Shown here: in pieces, positions 34,510 to 42,809 of the stretch
Position numbering within the stretch: position 1 is the first letter of the stretch
Layout of the letters: each line of letters begins with the position of its first letter
Assembly: GCF_018622995.1 (NCBI RefSeq)
Contig: NZ_CP076022.1
Coordinates: 3,348,001-3,412,000 of the forward strand
From: Arthrobacter jiangjiafuii
GTDB taxonomy: Bacteria > Actinomycetota > Actinomycetes > Actinomycetales > Micrococcaceae
Direction: 5' to 3'
Length of the DNA stretch: 64,000 bases
Program-made: the position numbers and the translations under genes
The notes under the pieces: generated by a model
The model's database searches: none
What the model saw: only the letters and a program-made list of their open reading frames with translations
What the model was told of the DNA's origin: nothing

Positions 34510-34839
34510 ATGCCTATCGAATACCTGATGTGGTTGCCGCTGATTGCAGTATCAGTGGTTCTTTACGCCACTCTGGCCGCCGCGGCTCTTTTCAGTGTGA
34601 GAAATTCCCTCTGGGTTTCCGTTGCGGGACGGCGGGCGTGGGCCGCGGTCATTGTCCTGATTCCGGTGGCAGGTGCAGTGCTGTGGCTATTCACCTCCCA
34701 CCGGCGCAACCTGGCCTTCCCGGATGAGGCGGAAGACCCAAGCGTCGGCGCCGGGGACGACAGCGTAGGAAACAACAGCGGCAGCAGTGAAGGAAGAGTC
34801 GAGAGCAGGACCAACCCTCCCACGAAGAGCCTGACCTAG
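34510..34839 (+). CDS. PLDc_N-domain small membrane protein
   Basis: 109 residues with two hydrophobic helices (8-30 and 42-60), the pattern of the phospholipase-D-nuclease N-terminal domain, seen without the PLD catalytic domain. The Asp/Ser/Asn-rich tail is probably disordered. ATG at 34510 is preferred; ATGs at 34486-34489 lack a ribosome site. Its TAG stop shares the tetranucleotide CTAG with the convergent DUF222 gene. Confidence 0.78.
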   Translation: MPIEYLMWLPLIAVSVVLYATLAAAALFSVRNSLWVSVAGRRAWAAVIVLIPVAGAVLWLFTSHRRNLAFPDEAEDPSVGAGDDSVGNNSGSSEGRVESRTNPPTKSLT

Positions 34840-36425
34840 AAGGGCGGAGGATCAGCGTCGGAATCAGGCTGGTCATCCACACCGGTTGGGACCGGAACAT
34901 CTGCTGCCAGTGGCACGACTGGGAGCGGCACATCGGCTGCCAGCGGCACGACCGGCGAGGTCACCATCTGCAGGTGAGGATCTGTCCGATAAACGCGCCC
35001 ACCCGGTGAGGTCCACTCGATAATCCCCGCTGCCGGTTGGCAGGCCTTCCAGAACCCTTCGGTTTTGAACATGTGGTGCCGCCGGCAGAGGTGTTCGAGG
35101 TTGTCGTGGTCGGTTGCCCCGCCCTGGGCCCAGGGCCGGGTGTGGTCAATCTCGGAAATCACGGCATTGGACCGGCACCCAGGGAACCGGCAGGTTCCAT
35201 CCCTGGCGCGCAACCAGCGCTGCAGCCCGGCGGGGACTTTCCGCCGTCGACCGACCCGCAGGATTTCCTCGGTCTCCGGATCCCGTTCCACCGGAGTCCA
35301 TTTCGCTGCCTCCCAGGCCATCCGGCGGGCGGTCTCGGGGCTGATGGGTCCGTAGCCGTGTAGCTCCGCGGGCTGCTCGTCGGCGCCGAAGAGAGTTTCG
35401 GCGGTGATCAGCACCAGGATCTCGGTCCGTGCCCGGGCCCTTGCCCGGCCACGGGTCTTGCCGCCAGCCGCTTTATCACCAGGGTTCCCGCCACAGGCAG
35501 TTGCGTCGCCCTTCTCTGCATTGGAGCTGGCCTGCTGATCGTCACGGTCCAGCAGCAAATCCTCGAGAATGTCTGCCCGCAGCTGATCCACCATGCGTGG
35601 ATCGCCGGCGGACCGTTCGCCACGGGCGGCCTTCGAAAGCTGAGTGAAGATCGCTTGCGCTTTCTCTGCTGGCAACAACGCAGAGAGCCAGGACATCCCG
35701 TCACAGTCCGGATCCAGCACCACGCGGCGCTTCTCAAAGGCCGTGCGCTGCCGCTTCTGCATCGTCTCCGGATACTTGTTCTCCCGCAGCCGCCGGGCCT
35801 TGACCCGAAACTGGGAACCCGTCTGCCCCGCAACTGCCACGCCCAACAGCTCCGCTTCGAATCCCGGCAGTTCGCCGGCGGGAATGCTCTGGGACTGATC
35901 CAGCACCGTCTGAACATGTCCGTAGCTCAGCGCCCCGGACTCGAGTTTCGCCAGTGTGGCGGCGTGGGTCCCGCAGAGAGAGCCGGCTTCGTTCATCCGC
36001 ATGGCCGCCGTGCCGGTGGGGATCCCCAGGATGGTCGCGGCCTCTTCGGCGGCGAGACTGAATGCCAGGCCGGGCTCGGGTTTCCCTGATGCGAAGAACA
36101 TTTCGTCCCGGAAGATGTCCTCGATTCGGTGCAGGACTTTGGCCTGCTGCGCCTGCACCCATCTGCCCAGCTGATCCAGCCGGGTCAACACCGCACCGGC
36201 CTGGTCCTGATCCAGGATTTCGACGCCCTGCAGGACCAGGGAGCCGGTGAAAGCTCCCAGGCCGGCGTCGAAAACCGCCCGGCTGCGCTCCGCCGCGGCC
36301 GCCGCCGCGGTCGCGCGCGCCCCGCCACAACCGCCGTCGGCCCCACCGCCGCCGTCGTCGCCGCCCGCGTTGTTGCCGGCGTTGCTGCCGGCGCTGTTGC
36401 CGGGAACATTCCTGTCCTGATCCAT
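34836..36425 (-). CDS. DUF222 / 13E12-repeat HNH endonuclease-domain protein
   Basis: This 529-residue protein belongs to a family that is multicopy in many actinobacterial genomes. An Ala/Gly/Asn-rich start of about 45 residues is followed by the DUF222 helical region (about 55-340) and a C-terminal HNH domain near residues 400-450: CRFPGCRS, then SEIDHTRPWAQGG, then LEHLCRRHHMFK. The zinc and catalytic residues look intact. The tail repeats VVPLAADVP twice. Members have been suggested to be selfish or DNA-processing elements; the role is unproven. Confidence 0.88.
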   Translation of the reverse strand: MDQDRNVPGNSAGSNAGNNAGGDDGGGGADGGCGGARATAAAAAAERSRAVFDAGLGAFTGSLVLQGVEILDQDQAGAVLTRLDQLGRWVQAQQAKVLHRIEDIFRDEMFFASGKPEPGLAFSLAAEEAATILGIPTGTAAMRMNEAGSLCGTHAATLAKLESGALSYGHVQTVLDQSQSIPAGELPGFEAELLGVAVAGQTGSQFRVKARRLRENKYPETMQKRQRTAFEKRRVVLDPDCDGMSWLSALLPAEKAQAIFTQLSKAARGERSAGDPRMVDQLRADILEDLLLDRDDQQASSNAEKGDATACGGNPGDKAAGGKTRGRARARARTEILVLITAETLFGADEQPAELHGYGPISPETARRMAWEAAKWTPVERDPETEEILRVGRRRKVPAGLQRWLRARDGTCRFPGCRSNAVISEIDHTRPWAQGGATDHDNLEHLCRRHHMFKTEGFWKACQPAAGIIEWTSPGGRVYRTDPHLQMVTSPVVPLAADVPLPVVPLAADVPVPTGVDDQPDSDADPPPF

Positions 36426-36629
36426 GTCTTCAGGCTTTCATCCGCCTCTGACATTTCCGGCGCGAAAAGGGCCCCAAACAGGCCAAAACAGCCCCTTTTC
36501 CGCCTCTGCAGATACCCCACTTTTTGGCTCGATCACTTGGTCCGGCGGGTCAATACCTGCCACTGCCCTGAGGCCCCCCGGCAGCCGACGTGACAGAACT
36601 TTGAGCCCGTGTTCGCATGTCCACGGTAC

Positions 36630-36651
36630 AAACTTCGGCGCACCGAACTTT
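36630..36651. promoter_or_regulatory. Palindrome upstream of mntH, candidate metalloregulator site
   Basis: AACTTCGG-CGCA-CCGAACTT (36631-36650) is a near-perfect dyad with one arm mismatch, flanked by a further A and T. It lies 18 bases before the mntH start, a good place for repression by an MntR-like regulator. The sequence is not matched to a known box by me, so the regulator is a guess. Confidence 0.5.
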
Positions 36652-36668
36652 CGTGCTAGGTTTCATGC

Positions 36669-37976
36669 ATGAGCCGCCGAACCGCATTTGTGCCCCCGTC
36701 GGGATCACCCTCGGGACCGCCTTCGGAACGCCCCACGGACTCCACGAGCGCCTCCCTGCCGGCACCGAAACGCCTGCTCTGGATGCTTGGCCCTGCCCTG
36801 GTGGCCGGTGTTGCCTATCTCGATCCGGGCAACGTGGCCAGCAATATGACCGCCGGAGCCCGCTTCGGCTACCTGCTGGTCTGGGTGGTCGTGGTGGCGA
36901 ACGTGATGGCCTGGCTGATCCAGTACCTTTCGGCGAAGCTCGGACTGGTCACATGCAAGTCCCTGCCCGAACTGCTGGGTGAGCGCATGGGCCGCAAGAC
37001 CGGGCGCCGCCTCTACTGGCTGCAGGCGGAGCTGGTGGCCATGGCCACCGATGTGGCTGAAGTGATCGGCGGCGCGGTGGCCCTGTGGCTGCTGTTCGAC
37101 CTGCCGCTGCTGTTGGGCGGCGTCATTACCGGTGTGATTTCGATGGCCGTGCTGGCACTGCAGGGCAGCGGCCGGCACCGCACTTTCGAATACGTGATCA
37201 TCTCGATGATGGCGATCATCGCCGTCGGGTTCACGGCCGGCGTCATCATCGCACCTCCGGACGCCGGCGCCCTGGCCGAAGGGCTGATCCCCCGCTTCGA
37301 GGGCAGCGAATCGGTACTGTTGGCTGCTTCCATCCTCGGCGCCACAGTGATGCCGCACGCCATCTACGCCCATTCCGCGTTGACCCGGGACCGCTTCCCG
37401 GACCGCAGCGCCATCCTGACCACGCCCATGCTGATCCGCGCCACCCGGTGGGATGTCACCATCGCCCTGGCCGTCGCCGGAACGGTGAACCTCGCGATCC
37501 TGCTGCTGGCCGCCAGCTCGCTGCAGGGCGTGGACGGAACTGACACGCTGGAAGGAGCGCACGCCGCGATCGCAGCGTCACTCGGCGGCGTCGTGGCCAC
37601 CCTTTTCGCCGTCGGCCTGCTCGCCTCCGGCCTCGCCTCCACCTCGGTGGGCGCCTATGCCGGAGCCGAGATTATGCAGGGGCTGCTGAAGGTCCGGATC
37701 CCCATGCTCCTGCGCCGCCTGATCACCCTGATTCCGGCACTGCTGATCCTCGCCGCCGGCATCGACCCCACCTGGGCACTCGTGTTGAGCCAGGTGATCC
37801 TGTCCTTCGGCATCCCGTTTGCCCTGATCCCGTTGGTCTGGCTGACCTCGCGCCCGGACCTGATGGGCGTGCACTGCAACCGCTGGTGGACGACGGCGCT
37901 TGGCGTGGTGGTGGCGGTCCTGTTGGTGGGACTGAACATCACACTGCTGGTGCTGACCTTCAGCGGCGCGGCCTAG
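36669..37976 (+). CDS. mntH: Nramp-family divalent metal (Mn2+) transporter
   Basis: The 435-residue, eleven-helix transporter imports Mn2+ (or Fe2+) with protons. The metal-binding helix-1 motif YLDPGNVASN and the helix-6 motif ATVMPHAIYAHSAL are both present, so the metal site (D, N and M) is complete. The N-terminal 30 residues are a Ser/Pro-rich tail. It ends at a CTAG tetranucleotide shared with the stop of the convergent arsenic flavoprotein. A palindrome lies just upstream. Confidence 0.93.
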   Translation: MSRRTAFVPPSGSPSGPPSERPTDSTSASLPAPKRLLWMLGPALVAGVAYLDPGNVASNMTAGARFGYLLVWVVVVANVMAWLIQYLSAKLGLVTCKSLPELLGERMGRKTGRRLYWLQAELVAMATDVAEVIGGAVALWLLFDLPLLLGGVITGVISMAVLALQGSGRHRTFEYVIISMMAIIAVGFTAGVIIAPPDAGALAEGLIPRFEGSESVLLAASILGATVMPHAIYAHSALTRDRFPDRSAILTTPMLIRATRWDVTIALAVAGTVNLAILLLAASSLQGVDGTDTLEGAHAAIAASLGGVVATLFAVGLLASGLASTSVGAYAGAEIMQGLLKVRIPMLLRRLITLIPALLILAAGIDPTWALVLSQVILSFGIPFALIPLVWLTSRPDLMGVHCNRWWTTALGVVVAVLLVGLNITLLVLTFSGAA

Positions 37977-39505
37977 CAGCAGCCGCCGGAGGTTTTTGTA
38001 GCTTCAGAACGCTCGCCAGTTCCCGAACGCCCGTGGGCGCTGCCGGTGGCGAAGCCCAGGGAGACGGGCTGCGGCCCGGCCGGAGCTGCGCAGCACGACG
38101 ACGGTTCCTCAGCCTGCGGTGCGCAGCACGACGACGGTTCCTCAGCCTGCGGTGCGCAGCACGACGACGGCGCAGCCTCGTCAGCGGCTGCGGCCGTCTC
38201 GGTGTCGCAGCCGCCGCCGCCGAGATCGGTGGAACAGACCCCGGTCTCCGGAAGCTCCAGTTCCAACTGGTCCGCCGCCGCCCAGTTCCCGGCCAGGGCA
38301 GCCGCCACGGAACGGACCTGCTCGTAGCCGGTGGCCAGCAGGAACGTGGGAGCCCGGCCGTAGGACTTCATGCCGACAATATAAAAGTCCTTCTCCGGAT
38401 GGGCGAGCAGCCGCGCTCCATGCGGCGGAACCGTTCCGCAGCTGTGGAATTCCGGATCAATCAGAGGCCCCAAGGCGCGGGGAGCTTCCACGGCAGGGTC
38501 CAGATCCAGGCGGATTTCGCGCAGCATCTCCAGTTCGGGCCGGAAGCCGGTGGCCGGAATCAGGACGTCGACCTCCAGGGAGGAATCGCCGTCGGGCGTT
38601 GATCCGGTGACCAGCAGCGAGTCCGCAGCCTTGAACCCGGTGATCGTGAACGAGGTGTGCAGTTCAATCCGGCCCGCCTCGACCAGATTGCGCAGCCTGG
38701 TCCCGAGAGCGCCGCGAGCCGGCAGCCCATCCAGGTCTCCCCCGCCATAGAGCCGCGTGACGCTGGCTCCGCGGACGGCCCAGAGAATGCGGGTGTGCGG
38801 TGCTGAATCCGCCAGGTCTGCCAGGGACAGCAGGGTGTTGGCAGCTGAGTGGCCGGCGCCCACCACCAGGACCCGGCGGCCGGCGAACCGGTCACGGTCG
38901 CGACCGGTGACATCGGGCAGCGGCCGGGAAATCATCGGCGCCGCCTCGTGCTCGCCGAGCGCCGGCAGGCCGGCCTGACCCAGCGGATTGGGCCGGCTCC
39001 AGGTCCCGGAGGCGTCAATAACGGCACGGGCGCGGTGATCAGTGATGCTGCCGTCCGCCGTCTGCACCCGGACCAGGAACGGGGTGGTGTCGCGGCCGGC
39101 GGCGTGGGTGCGGTCCAGCCCGACCCGGCTGACGGCCAGCACCCGGGAACCGGTGTGCAGCGCAGCGCTGATCTCAGCAGTGCGGGCCAGCGGTTCCAGA
39201 TACTGCTGCACCAGCTCAGCGCCGGTGGGCAGCACCTGCGGGTCCGGCGCCTGCCAGCCGCCGGCCTCGAGCAGCCGGCGTGCGGCGGCGTCGACGTTGT
39301 ACCGCCAGGGCGAAAACAGCTGCACATGGCCCCAGTCGCGGACGGCGGCAGCGGCGCTGTCTCCGGCTTCGAAGATCAGGGGCGTGAGGCCGTTTTCGAG
39401 CAGCTGCGAGGCAGCTGCCAGACCGATGGGGCCGGCGCCGATGACGACGACGGGCAGGTCGGCGAAGGGCGATTCGATTGCAGGCTGGGCGGGCAGGTCA
39501 GTCAT
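37973..39505 (-). CDS. ArsO-like FAD/NAD(P)-binding oxidoreductase with Cys-Cys repeat tail
   Basis: The 510-residue last gene of the arsenic operon has FAD motif VVIGAGPIGLAAASQ near residue 20 and NAD(P) motif VLVVGAGHSAANTLL near 215, like flavin-containing and ArsO-type oxidoreductases of actinobacterial ars clusters. After about residue 415 comes a tail with ten cysteines: single C in VCST and GGCD, then three SSCCA units at 11-residue spacing, and a terminal GGCC. Vicinal Cys pairs are excellent As(III) ligands, so the tail may bind or hand over arsenite. Its start overlaps the trxB end by eight bases. Confidence 0.88.
   Translation of the reverse strand: MTDLPAQPAIESPFADLPVVVIGAGPIGLAAASQLLENGLTPLIFEAGDSAAAAVRDWGHVQLFSPWRYNVDAAARRLLEAGGWQAPDPQVLPTGAELVQQYLEPLARTAEISAALHTGSRVLAVSRVGLDRTHAAGRDTTPFLVRVQTADGSITDHRARAVIDASGTWSRPNPLGQAGLPALGEHEAAPMISRPLPDVTGRDRDRFAGRRVLVVGAGHSAANTLLSLADLADSAPHTRILWAVRGASVTRLYGGGDLDGLPARGALGTRLRNLVEAGRIELHTSFTITGFKAADSLLVTGSTPDGDSSLEVDVLIPATGFRPELEMLREIRLDLDPAVEAPRALGPLIDPEFHSCGTVPPHGARLLAHPEKDFYIVGMKSYGRAPTFLLATGYEQVRSVAAALAGNWAAADQLELELPETGVCSTDLGGGGCDTETAAAADEAAPSSCCAPQAEEPSSCCAPQAEEPSSCCAAPAGPQPVSLGFATGSAHGRSGTGERSEATKTSGGCC
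38088..38170. repeat. 33-base tandem repeat encoding the Cys-Cys units
   Basis: Two perfect 33-base copies (38088-38120 and 38121-38153, each starting GCGCAGCACGACGACGGTTC on the plus strand) and a 17-base partial third. On the coding strand each gives the 11 residues APQAEEPSSCC. The frame is kept, so copy number can change by slippage. Confidence 0.93.
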
Positions 39506-40475
39506 TCAGTGATCCTTCAAGGAGTGCGGTGGCAATGCTGTCTGAGTCTTCGAGTGCGGCCAGGTAGCGTTCGGCGTCGAGGGCCGCAGCGCAGCCCGTG
39601 CCGGCGGCGGTGATCGCCTGGCGGTAGCGGTGGTCCACGGCGTCCCCGCAGGCGTAAACGCCGTCGGCGGTGGTGGCCGTGGTGGGGGCGGCAACAACAA
39701 TGTAACCCTCCGGATCCAGGTCCACCTGGCCGTGGAGCAGTTCGGTGCGGGGCACATGGCCGATCGCGACAAACACGCCGTCGGCCGGTAGTTCGCGCTT
39801 GTCGCCGGTCACGGTATCCGTCAGGGTCACGCCGGTGACCTTGTCCGCGCCGTGGACCGCGGTCACCTCGCTGTTCCATTCGAACCGGATTTTTTCGTGG
39901 CTTTTCGCCCGCATCGCCATGATCCGCGAGGCCCGCAGTTCGCCGCGCCGCACGATCACGGTGACCGTCCGTCCGAACCGGCTCAGGAACAGGGCTTCCT
40001 CCATGGCTGAATCCCCGCCGCCGACGACCAGGATGTCCTTGTTGCGGAAGAAGAAGCCGTCGCAGGTGGCACACCAGGAGATCCCGCGGCCGTTGAGCCG
40101 CTTCTCCTCCGGCAGGCCCAGCTCCTTGTAGGCGGATCCAGTGGCAAGGATGACCGAGCGGGCCTTGAACTTCTCACCGCTGCCGGTCACCACCTTCTTG
40201 GTGTGGCCGCCCAGCTCAAGGGAAACGACGTCGTCGTACTGGATGATGGCGCCGAACTTTTCCGCCTGCCGGCGCATCCCGTCCATCAGCTCCGGACCCT
40301 GGACGCCGTCCGGAAAACCGGGAAAGTTCTCCACCTCCGTGGTGTTCATCAGCGCTCCGCCGGCCGTCACCGACCCGGCGAAGACCCGTGGCTTCAGGCC
40401 GGCGCGGGCGGCATAGGTCGCCGCCGTGTAGCCGGCGGGACCGGAGCCGATGATGATGACCGGATCAGTGCCCAT
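39498..40475 (-). CDS. trxB: Thioredoxin-disulfide reductase of the ars operon
   Basis: This 325-residue flavoenzyme reduces thioredoxin with NADPH. It shows the FAD motif IIIGSGPAGYTAATYAARAG, the redox pair C135-A-T-C138, the NADPH motif VVGGGDSAME and the end motif YACGDAVDHRYRQAITAAGTGC. Placed between arsC and the flavoprotein, it likely serves arsenate reduction (also called arsT in such operons), not necessarily the housekeeping role. Confidence 0.94.
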   Translation of the reverse strand: MGTDPVIIIGSGPAGYTAATYAARAGLKPRVFAGSVTAGGALMNTTEVENFPGFPDGVQGPELMDGMRRQAEKFGAIIQYDDVVSLELGGHTKKVVTGSGEKFKARSVILATGSAYKELGLPEEKRLNGRGISWCATCDGFFFRNKDILVVGGGDSAMEEALFLSRFGRTVTVIVRRGELRASRIMAMRAKSHEKIRFEWNSEVTAVHGADKVTGVTLTDTVTGDKRELPADGVFVAIGHVPRTELLHGQVDLDPEGYIVVAAPTTATTADGVYACGDAVDHRYRQAITAAGTGCAAALDAERYLAALEDSDSIATALLEGSLND

Positions 40476-40496
40476 GATGTGCTCCTTCAGGCGAAA

Positions 40497-40913
40497 TTAC
40501 GGCTGGGAATACTCGGGAAGCAGCTCGGCGAGCAGCCCCTGGATGCGCGCCTTGATGTCGTCGCGGATGGGCCGCACGGCGTCCACTCCCTGCCCGGCCG
40601 GATCGGCCAGCGCCCAGTCCTCGTACCGCTTGCCCGGGAAGACGGGGCAGGTGTCGCCGCAGCCCATGGTGATGACGACGTCGGATTCGCGCACCGCGTC
40701 CACGGTCAGGACCTTGGGGATTTCCGCGGACATGTCGATGCCGTCCTCGGCCATGGCGGCGACGGCGGCAGGGTTCACGGCGTCGGCCGGGGCGGAACCC
40801 GCGGAGCGGACCTGCACCCGGCCGCCGGAGAGGGCGGTGAGGTAGGCGGCGGCCATCTGGGAGCGGCCGGCGTTGTGGATGCAGACGAACAGGACGGAGG
40901 GCGAGTCGGTCAT
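40497..40913 (-). CDS. arsC: Arsenate reductase, LMW-phosphatase type
   Basis: The 138-residue enzyme reduces As(V) to As(III). The P-loop CIHNAGRS starts at nucleophile C11, and two more cysteines, C85 and C89 in CGDTC, form the redox relay. The DWALADPAGQ loop provides the acid. This is the thioredoxin- or mycothiol-coupled class, consistent with trxB next door. It overlaps the efflux gene by four bases (ATGA). Confidence 0.95.
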   Translation of the reverse strand: MTDSPSVLFVCIHNAGRSQMAAAYLTALSGGRVQVRSAGSAPADAVNPAAVAAMAEDGIDMSAEIPKVLTVDAVRESDVVITMGCGDTCPVFPGKRYEDWALADPAGQGVDAVRPIRDDIKARIQGLLAELLPEYSQP

Positions 40914-42025
40914 CGGTGTGCCTTTTCGGTGGTGGTTTCCAGTGTGGGGGTCCCGGCGGCGGGAGTGAAGAAGCGGCGGGCCCAGAGCGCGGCGTAGACC
41001 AGCGCCACGAGGACCGGCACCTCGATCAGCGGCCCGACGACGCCGGCCAGTGCCTGCCCGGAGGTCACCCCGTAGGTGCCGATTGCCACGGCGATGGCCA
41101 GTTCAAAGTTGTTGCCGGCGGCAGTGAAGGCCAGGGTGGCGGTACGGGCGTAGCCGAGCTTGAGCACCCTGCCCAGCAGCATTCCGGCGGCGAAGACCAC
41201 CAGGAAATACACCAGCAGCGGCAGTGCAATGCGTACGACGTCGAGCGGGCGTTCAGTGACGGTGCCGCCCTGCAGCGCAAACAGCACCACGATGGTGAAC
41301 AGCAGCCCGTAGAGGGCAAACGGGCCGATCTTGGGCAGGAACTTTCCTTCGTACCAGTCCCGTCCCTTGGCCCGCTCACCGAGGGTCCGGCTGAGATAGC
41401 CGGCCACCAGCGGAATGCCCAGGAAGATCAGTACGGATGCGGTGATGGCCCAGAAGGAGAACCCGGCACTGGTGGTTTCCAGCCCCAGCCAGGACGGCAG
41501 CAGCTGCAGGTAGAACCAGCCCAGCGCACCGAAGGCAAACACCTGGAACACGGAGTTGATGGCCACGAGCACCGCTGCGGCCTCCCGGTCTCCGCAGGCC
41601 AGGTCGTTCCAGATCAGCACCATGGCGATGCAGCGGGCCAGGCCGACGATGATCAGCCCGGTGCGGTATTCGGGCAGGTCGGGCAGGAAGATCCAGGCCA
41701 GCGCGAACATGAACGCCGGGGCGGCCACCCAGTTCAGCACCAGGGATGTGACCATGAGCTTCTTATCCTGCAGCACGGCCCCGGTCTGGCTGTACCGGAC
41801 CTTGGCCAGTACCGGATACATCATCACCAGCAGCCCCACCGCGATGGGCAGTGACACATTGGCGATCTTCAGCCCGTCCAGCGCCGGGCCAATGCCGGGC
41901 ACAAAGCGGCCCAGCAGCAGGCCGGCCGCCATGGCGCCCAGGATCCACAGCGGCAGGAAACGGTCCAGGGTGGACAGGCGCGGAACCGCCGGCGGCGTCC
42001 CGCCCAGGGATGGAACAGTACTCAC
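40910..42025 (-). CDS. acr3: ACR3-family arsenite efflux transporter
   Basis: The 371-residue, ten-helix exporter removes As(III), and perhaps Sb(III), from the cell. The conserved segments LVLNWVAAPAFMFALAWIFL, GLARCIAMVLIWNDLACGDRE with the key cysteine, and YARTATLAFTAAGNNFELAIAVAIG are present. It is the first gene of the ars operon (acr3-arsC-trxB-flavoprotein), divergent from arsR across 112 bases. Confidence 0.95.
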   Translation of the reverse strand: MSTVPSLGGTPPAVPRLSTLDRFLPLWILGAMAAGLLLGRFVPGIGPALDGLKIANVSLPIAVGLLVMMYPVLAKVRYSQTGAVLQDKKLMVTSLVLNWVAAPAFMFALAWIFLPDLPEYRTGLIIVGLARCIAMVLIWNDLACGDREAAAVLVAINSVFQVFAFGALGWFYLQLLPSWLGLETTSAGFSFWAITASVLIFLGIPLVAGYLSRTLGERAKGRDWYEGKFLPKIGPFALYGLLFTIVVLFALQGGTVTERPLDVVRIALPLLVYFLVVFAAGMLLGRVLKLGYARTATLAFTAAGNNFELAIAVAIGTYGVTSGQALAGVVGPLIEVPVLVALVYAALWARRFFTPAAGTPTLETTTEKAHR

Positions 42026-42065
42026 GGAACTCCTCGGGTGCGCACAGGCACCGGCTGAACGGCAG

Positions 42066-42085
42066 ATATTGATAAGAATCGATAT
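42066..42085. promoter_or_regulatory. Candidate ArsR operator 1
   Basis: ATATTGAT-AAGA-ATCGATAT is a dyad with seven of eight arm positions matching, in the acr3/arsR gap. Its A/T-rich TTGAT...ATCGA form is like known ArsR/SmtB operators. Confidence 0.6.
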
Positions 42086-42100
42086 TCAGTATCCCGAGAG

Positions 42101-42120
42101 ATATCGACAGCTGTCAATGT
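42101..42120. promoter_or_regulatory. Candidate ArsR operator 2
   Basis: ATATCGACAG-CTGTCAATGT is a second dyad, with eight of ten positions matching, 17-37 bases before arsR. Two sites in one divergent gap would allow ArsR to control both directions. Confidence 0.5.
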
Positions 42121-42137
42121 GAGGGCATAATGGACGG

Positions 42138-42509
42138 GTGACTACCCTCGACCTGACCGACGCCCGGCCCGCGGCCCCGGCATGCGACGACGTCACCGGC
42201 ACCTGCTGCACTCCGTTGACCAGCGGGGCGCTGGGAGGCGAGGAGGCCGTCCGGCTGGCCCGGCTCCTCAAGGCCCTGGCCGATCCGACCCGGCTGCGCC
42301 TAGTGTCGCTGATCGCAGCACAGGAAAACCGCGAAGCCTGCGTCTGCGACCTCACCGAACCCGTAGGCCTAGGCCAGCCGACCGTCTCCCACCACCTGAA
42401 AATCCTGGTCGACGCCGGGATCCTGCACCGGGAAAAGCGCGGTGTGTGGGCGTATTTCTCGCTGGTTCCCGGCGCCCTGGAGCAGATCGGTTCCGTCTTT
42501 AGCGGCTGA
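42138..42509 (+). CDS. arsR: ArsR-family arsenic-responsive repressor
   Basis: The 123-residue repressor has the winged helix at about 35-105, with recognition region GLGQPTVSHHLKILVDAGIL and wing REKRGVWAYF. Candidate As(III) ligands are C16, C23 and C24 near the N-terminus and C68/C70 (ACVCDL) at the classical helix-alpha3 position. It starts with GTG at 42138, and is divergent from acr3. An operator pair lies in between. Confidence 0.93.
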   Translation: MTTLDLTDARPAAPACDDVTGTCCTPLTSGALGGEEAVRLARLLKALADPTRLRLVSLIAAQENREACVCDLTEPVGLGQPTVSHHLKILVDAGILHREKRGVWAYFSLVPGALEQIGSVFSG

Positions 42510-42538
42510 ACCCAGCCGATCTCCTGCTTGAATCCCCC

Positions 42539-42772
42539 TCAGCGCGGAGGCTGCCGCAGGCGCCGCACCTGAATTCCGATAAACCGGGTCAGCCCCGCCC
42601 AGACCAGCAGCAGGAACACTGCGGGAAGGAAGGACGCCGCCGGACGGTCCCGGCCCGGCGCAGTCAGCTCCAAGAGAATGAACCCGGCCATCAGCACCCC
42701 GGCTATCGCGCAGAACCAGAACAGCACCCGCCAGATCAGCAGCAGGCGGTCGGCGGGGGTGTTCCGGTCCAT
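42539..42772 (-). CDS. Small membrane protein, hypothetical
   Basis: 77 residues with two hydrophobic helices (about 10-35 and 48-65) and a basic C-terminus. It lies between arsR and an acetyltransferase and has no recognised family. Confidence 0.65.
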   Translation of the reverse strand: MDRNTPADRLLLIWRVLFWFCAIAGVLMAGFILLELTAPGRDRPAASFLPAVFLLLVWAGLTRFIGIQVRRLRQPPR

Positions 42773-42809
42773 GGCACGAGGCTACGCAGGCGGCGGATAG
42801 GCTGGCCAG

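Noticed and set aside
34836-36425. DUF222-HNH gene as a mobile element
   Set aside because: No inverted repeats, target duplications or integrase were seen. The family is multicopy, but this copy alone does not show mobility.
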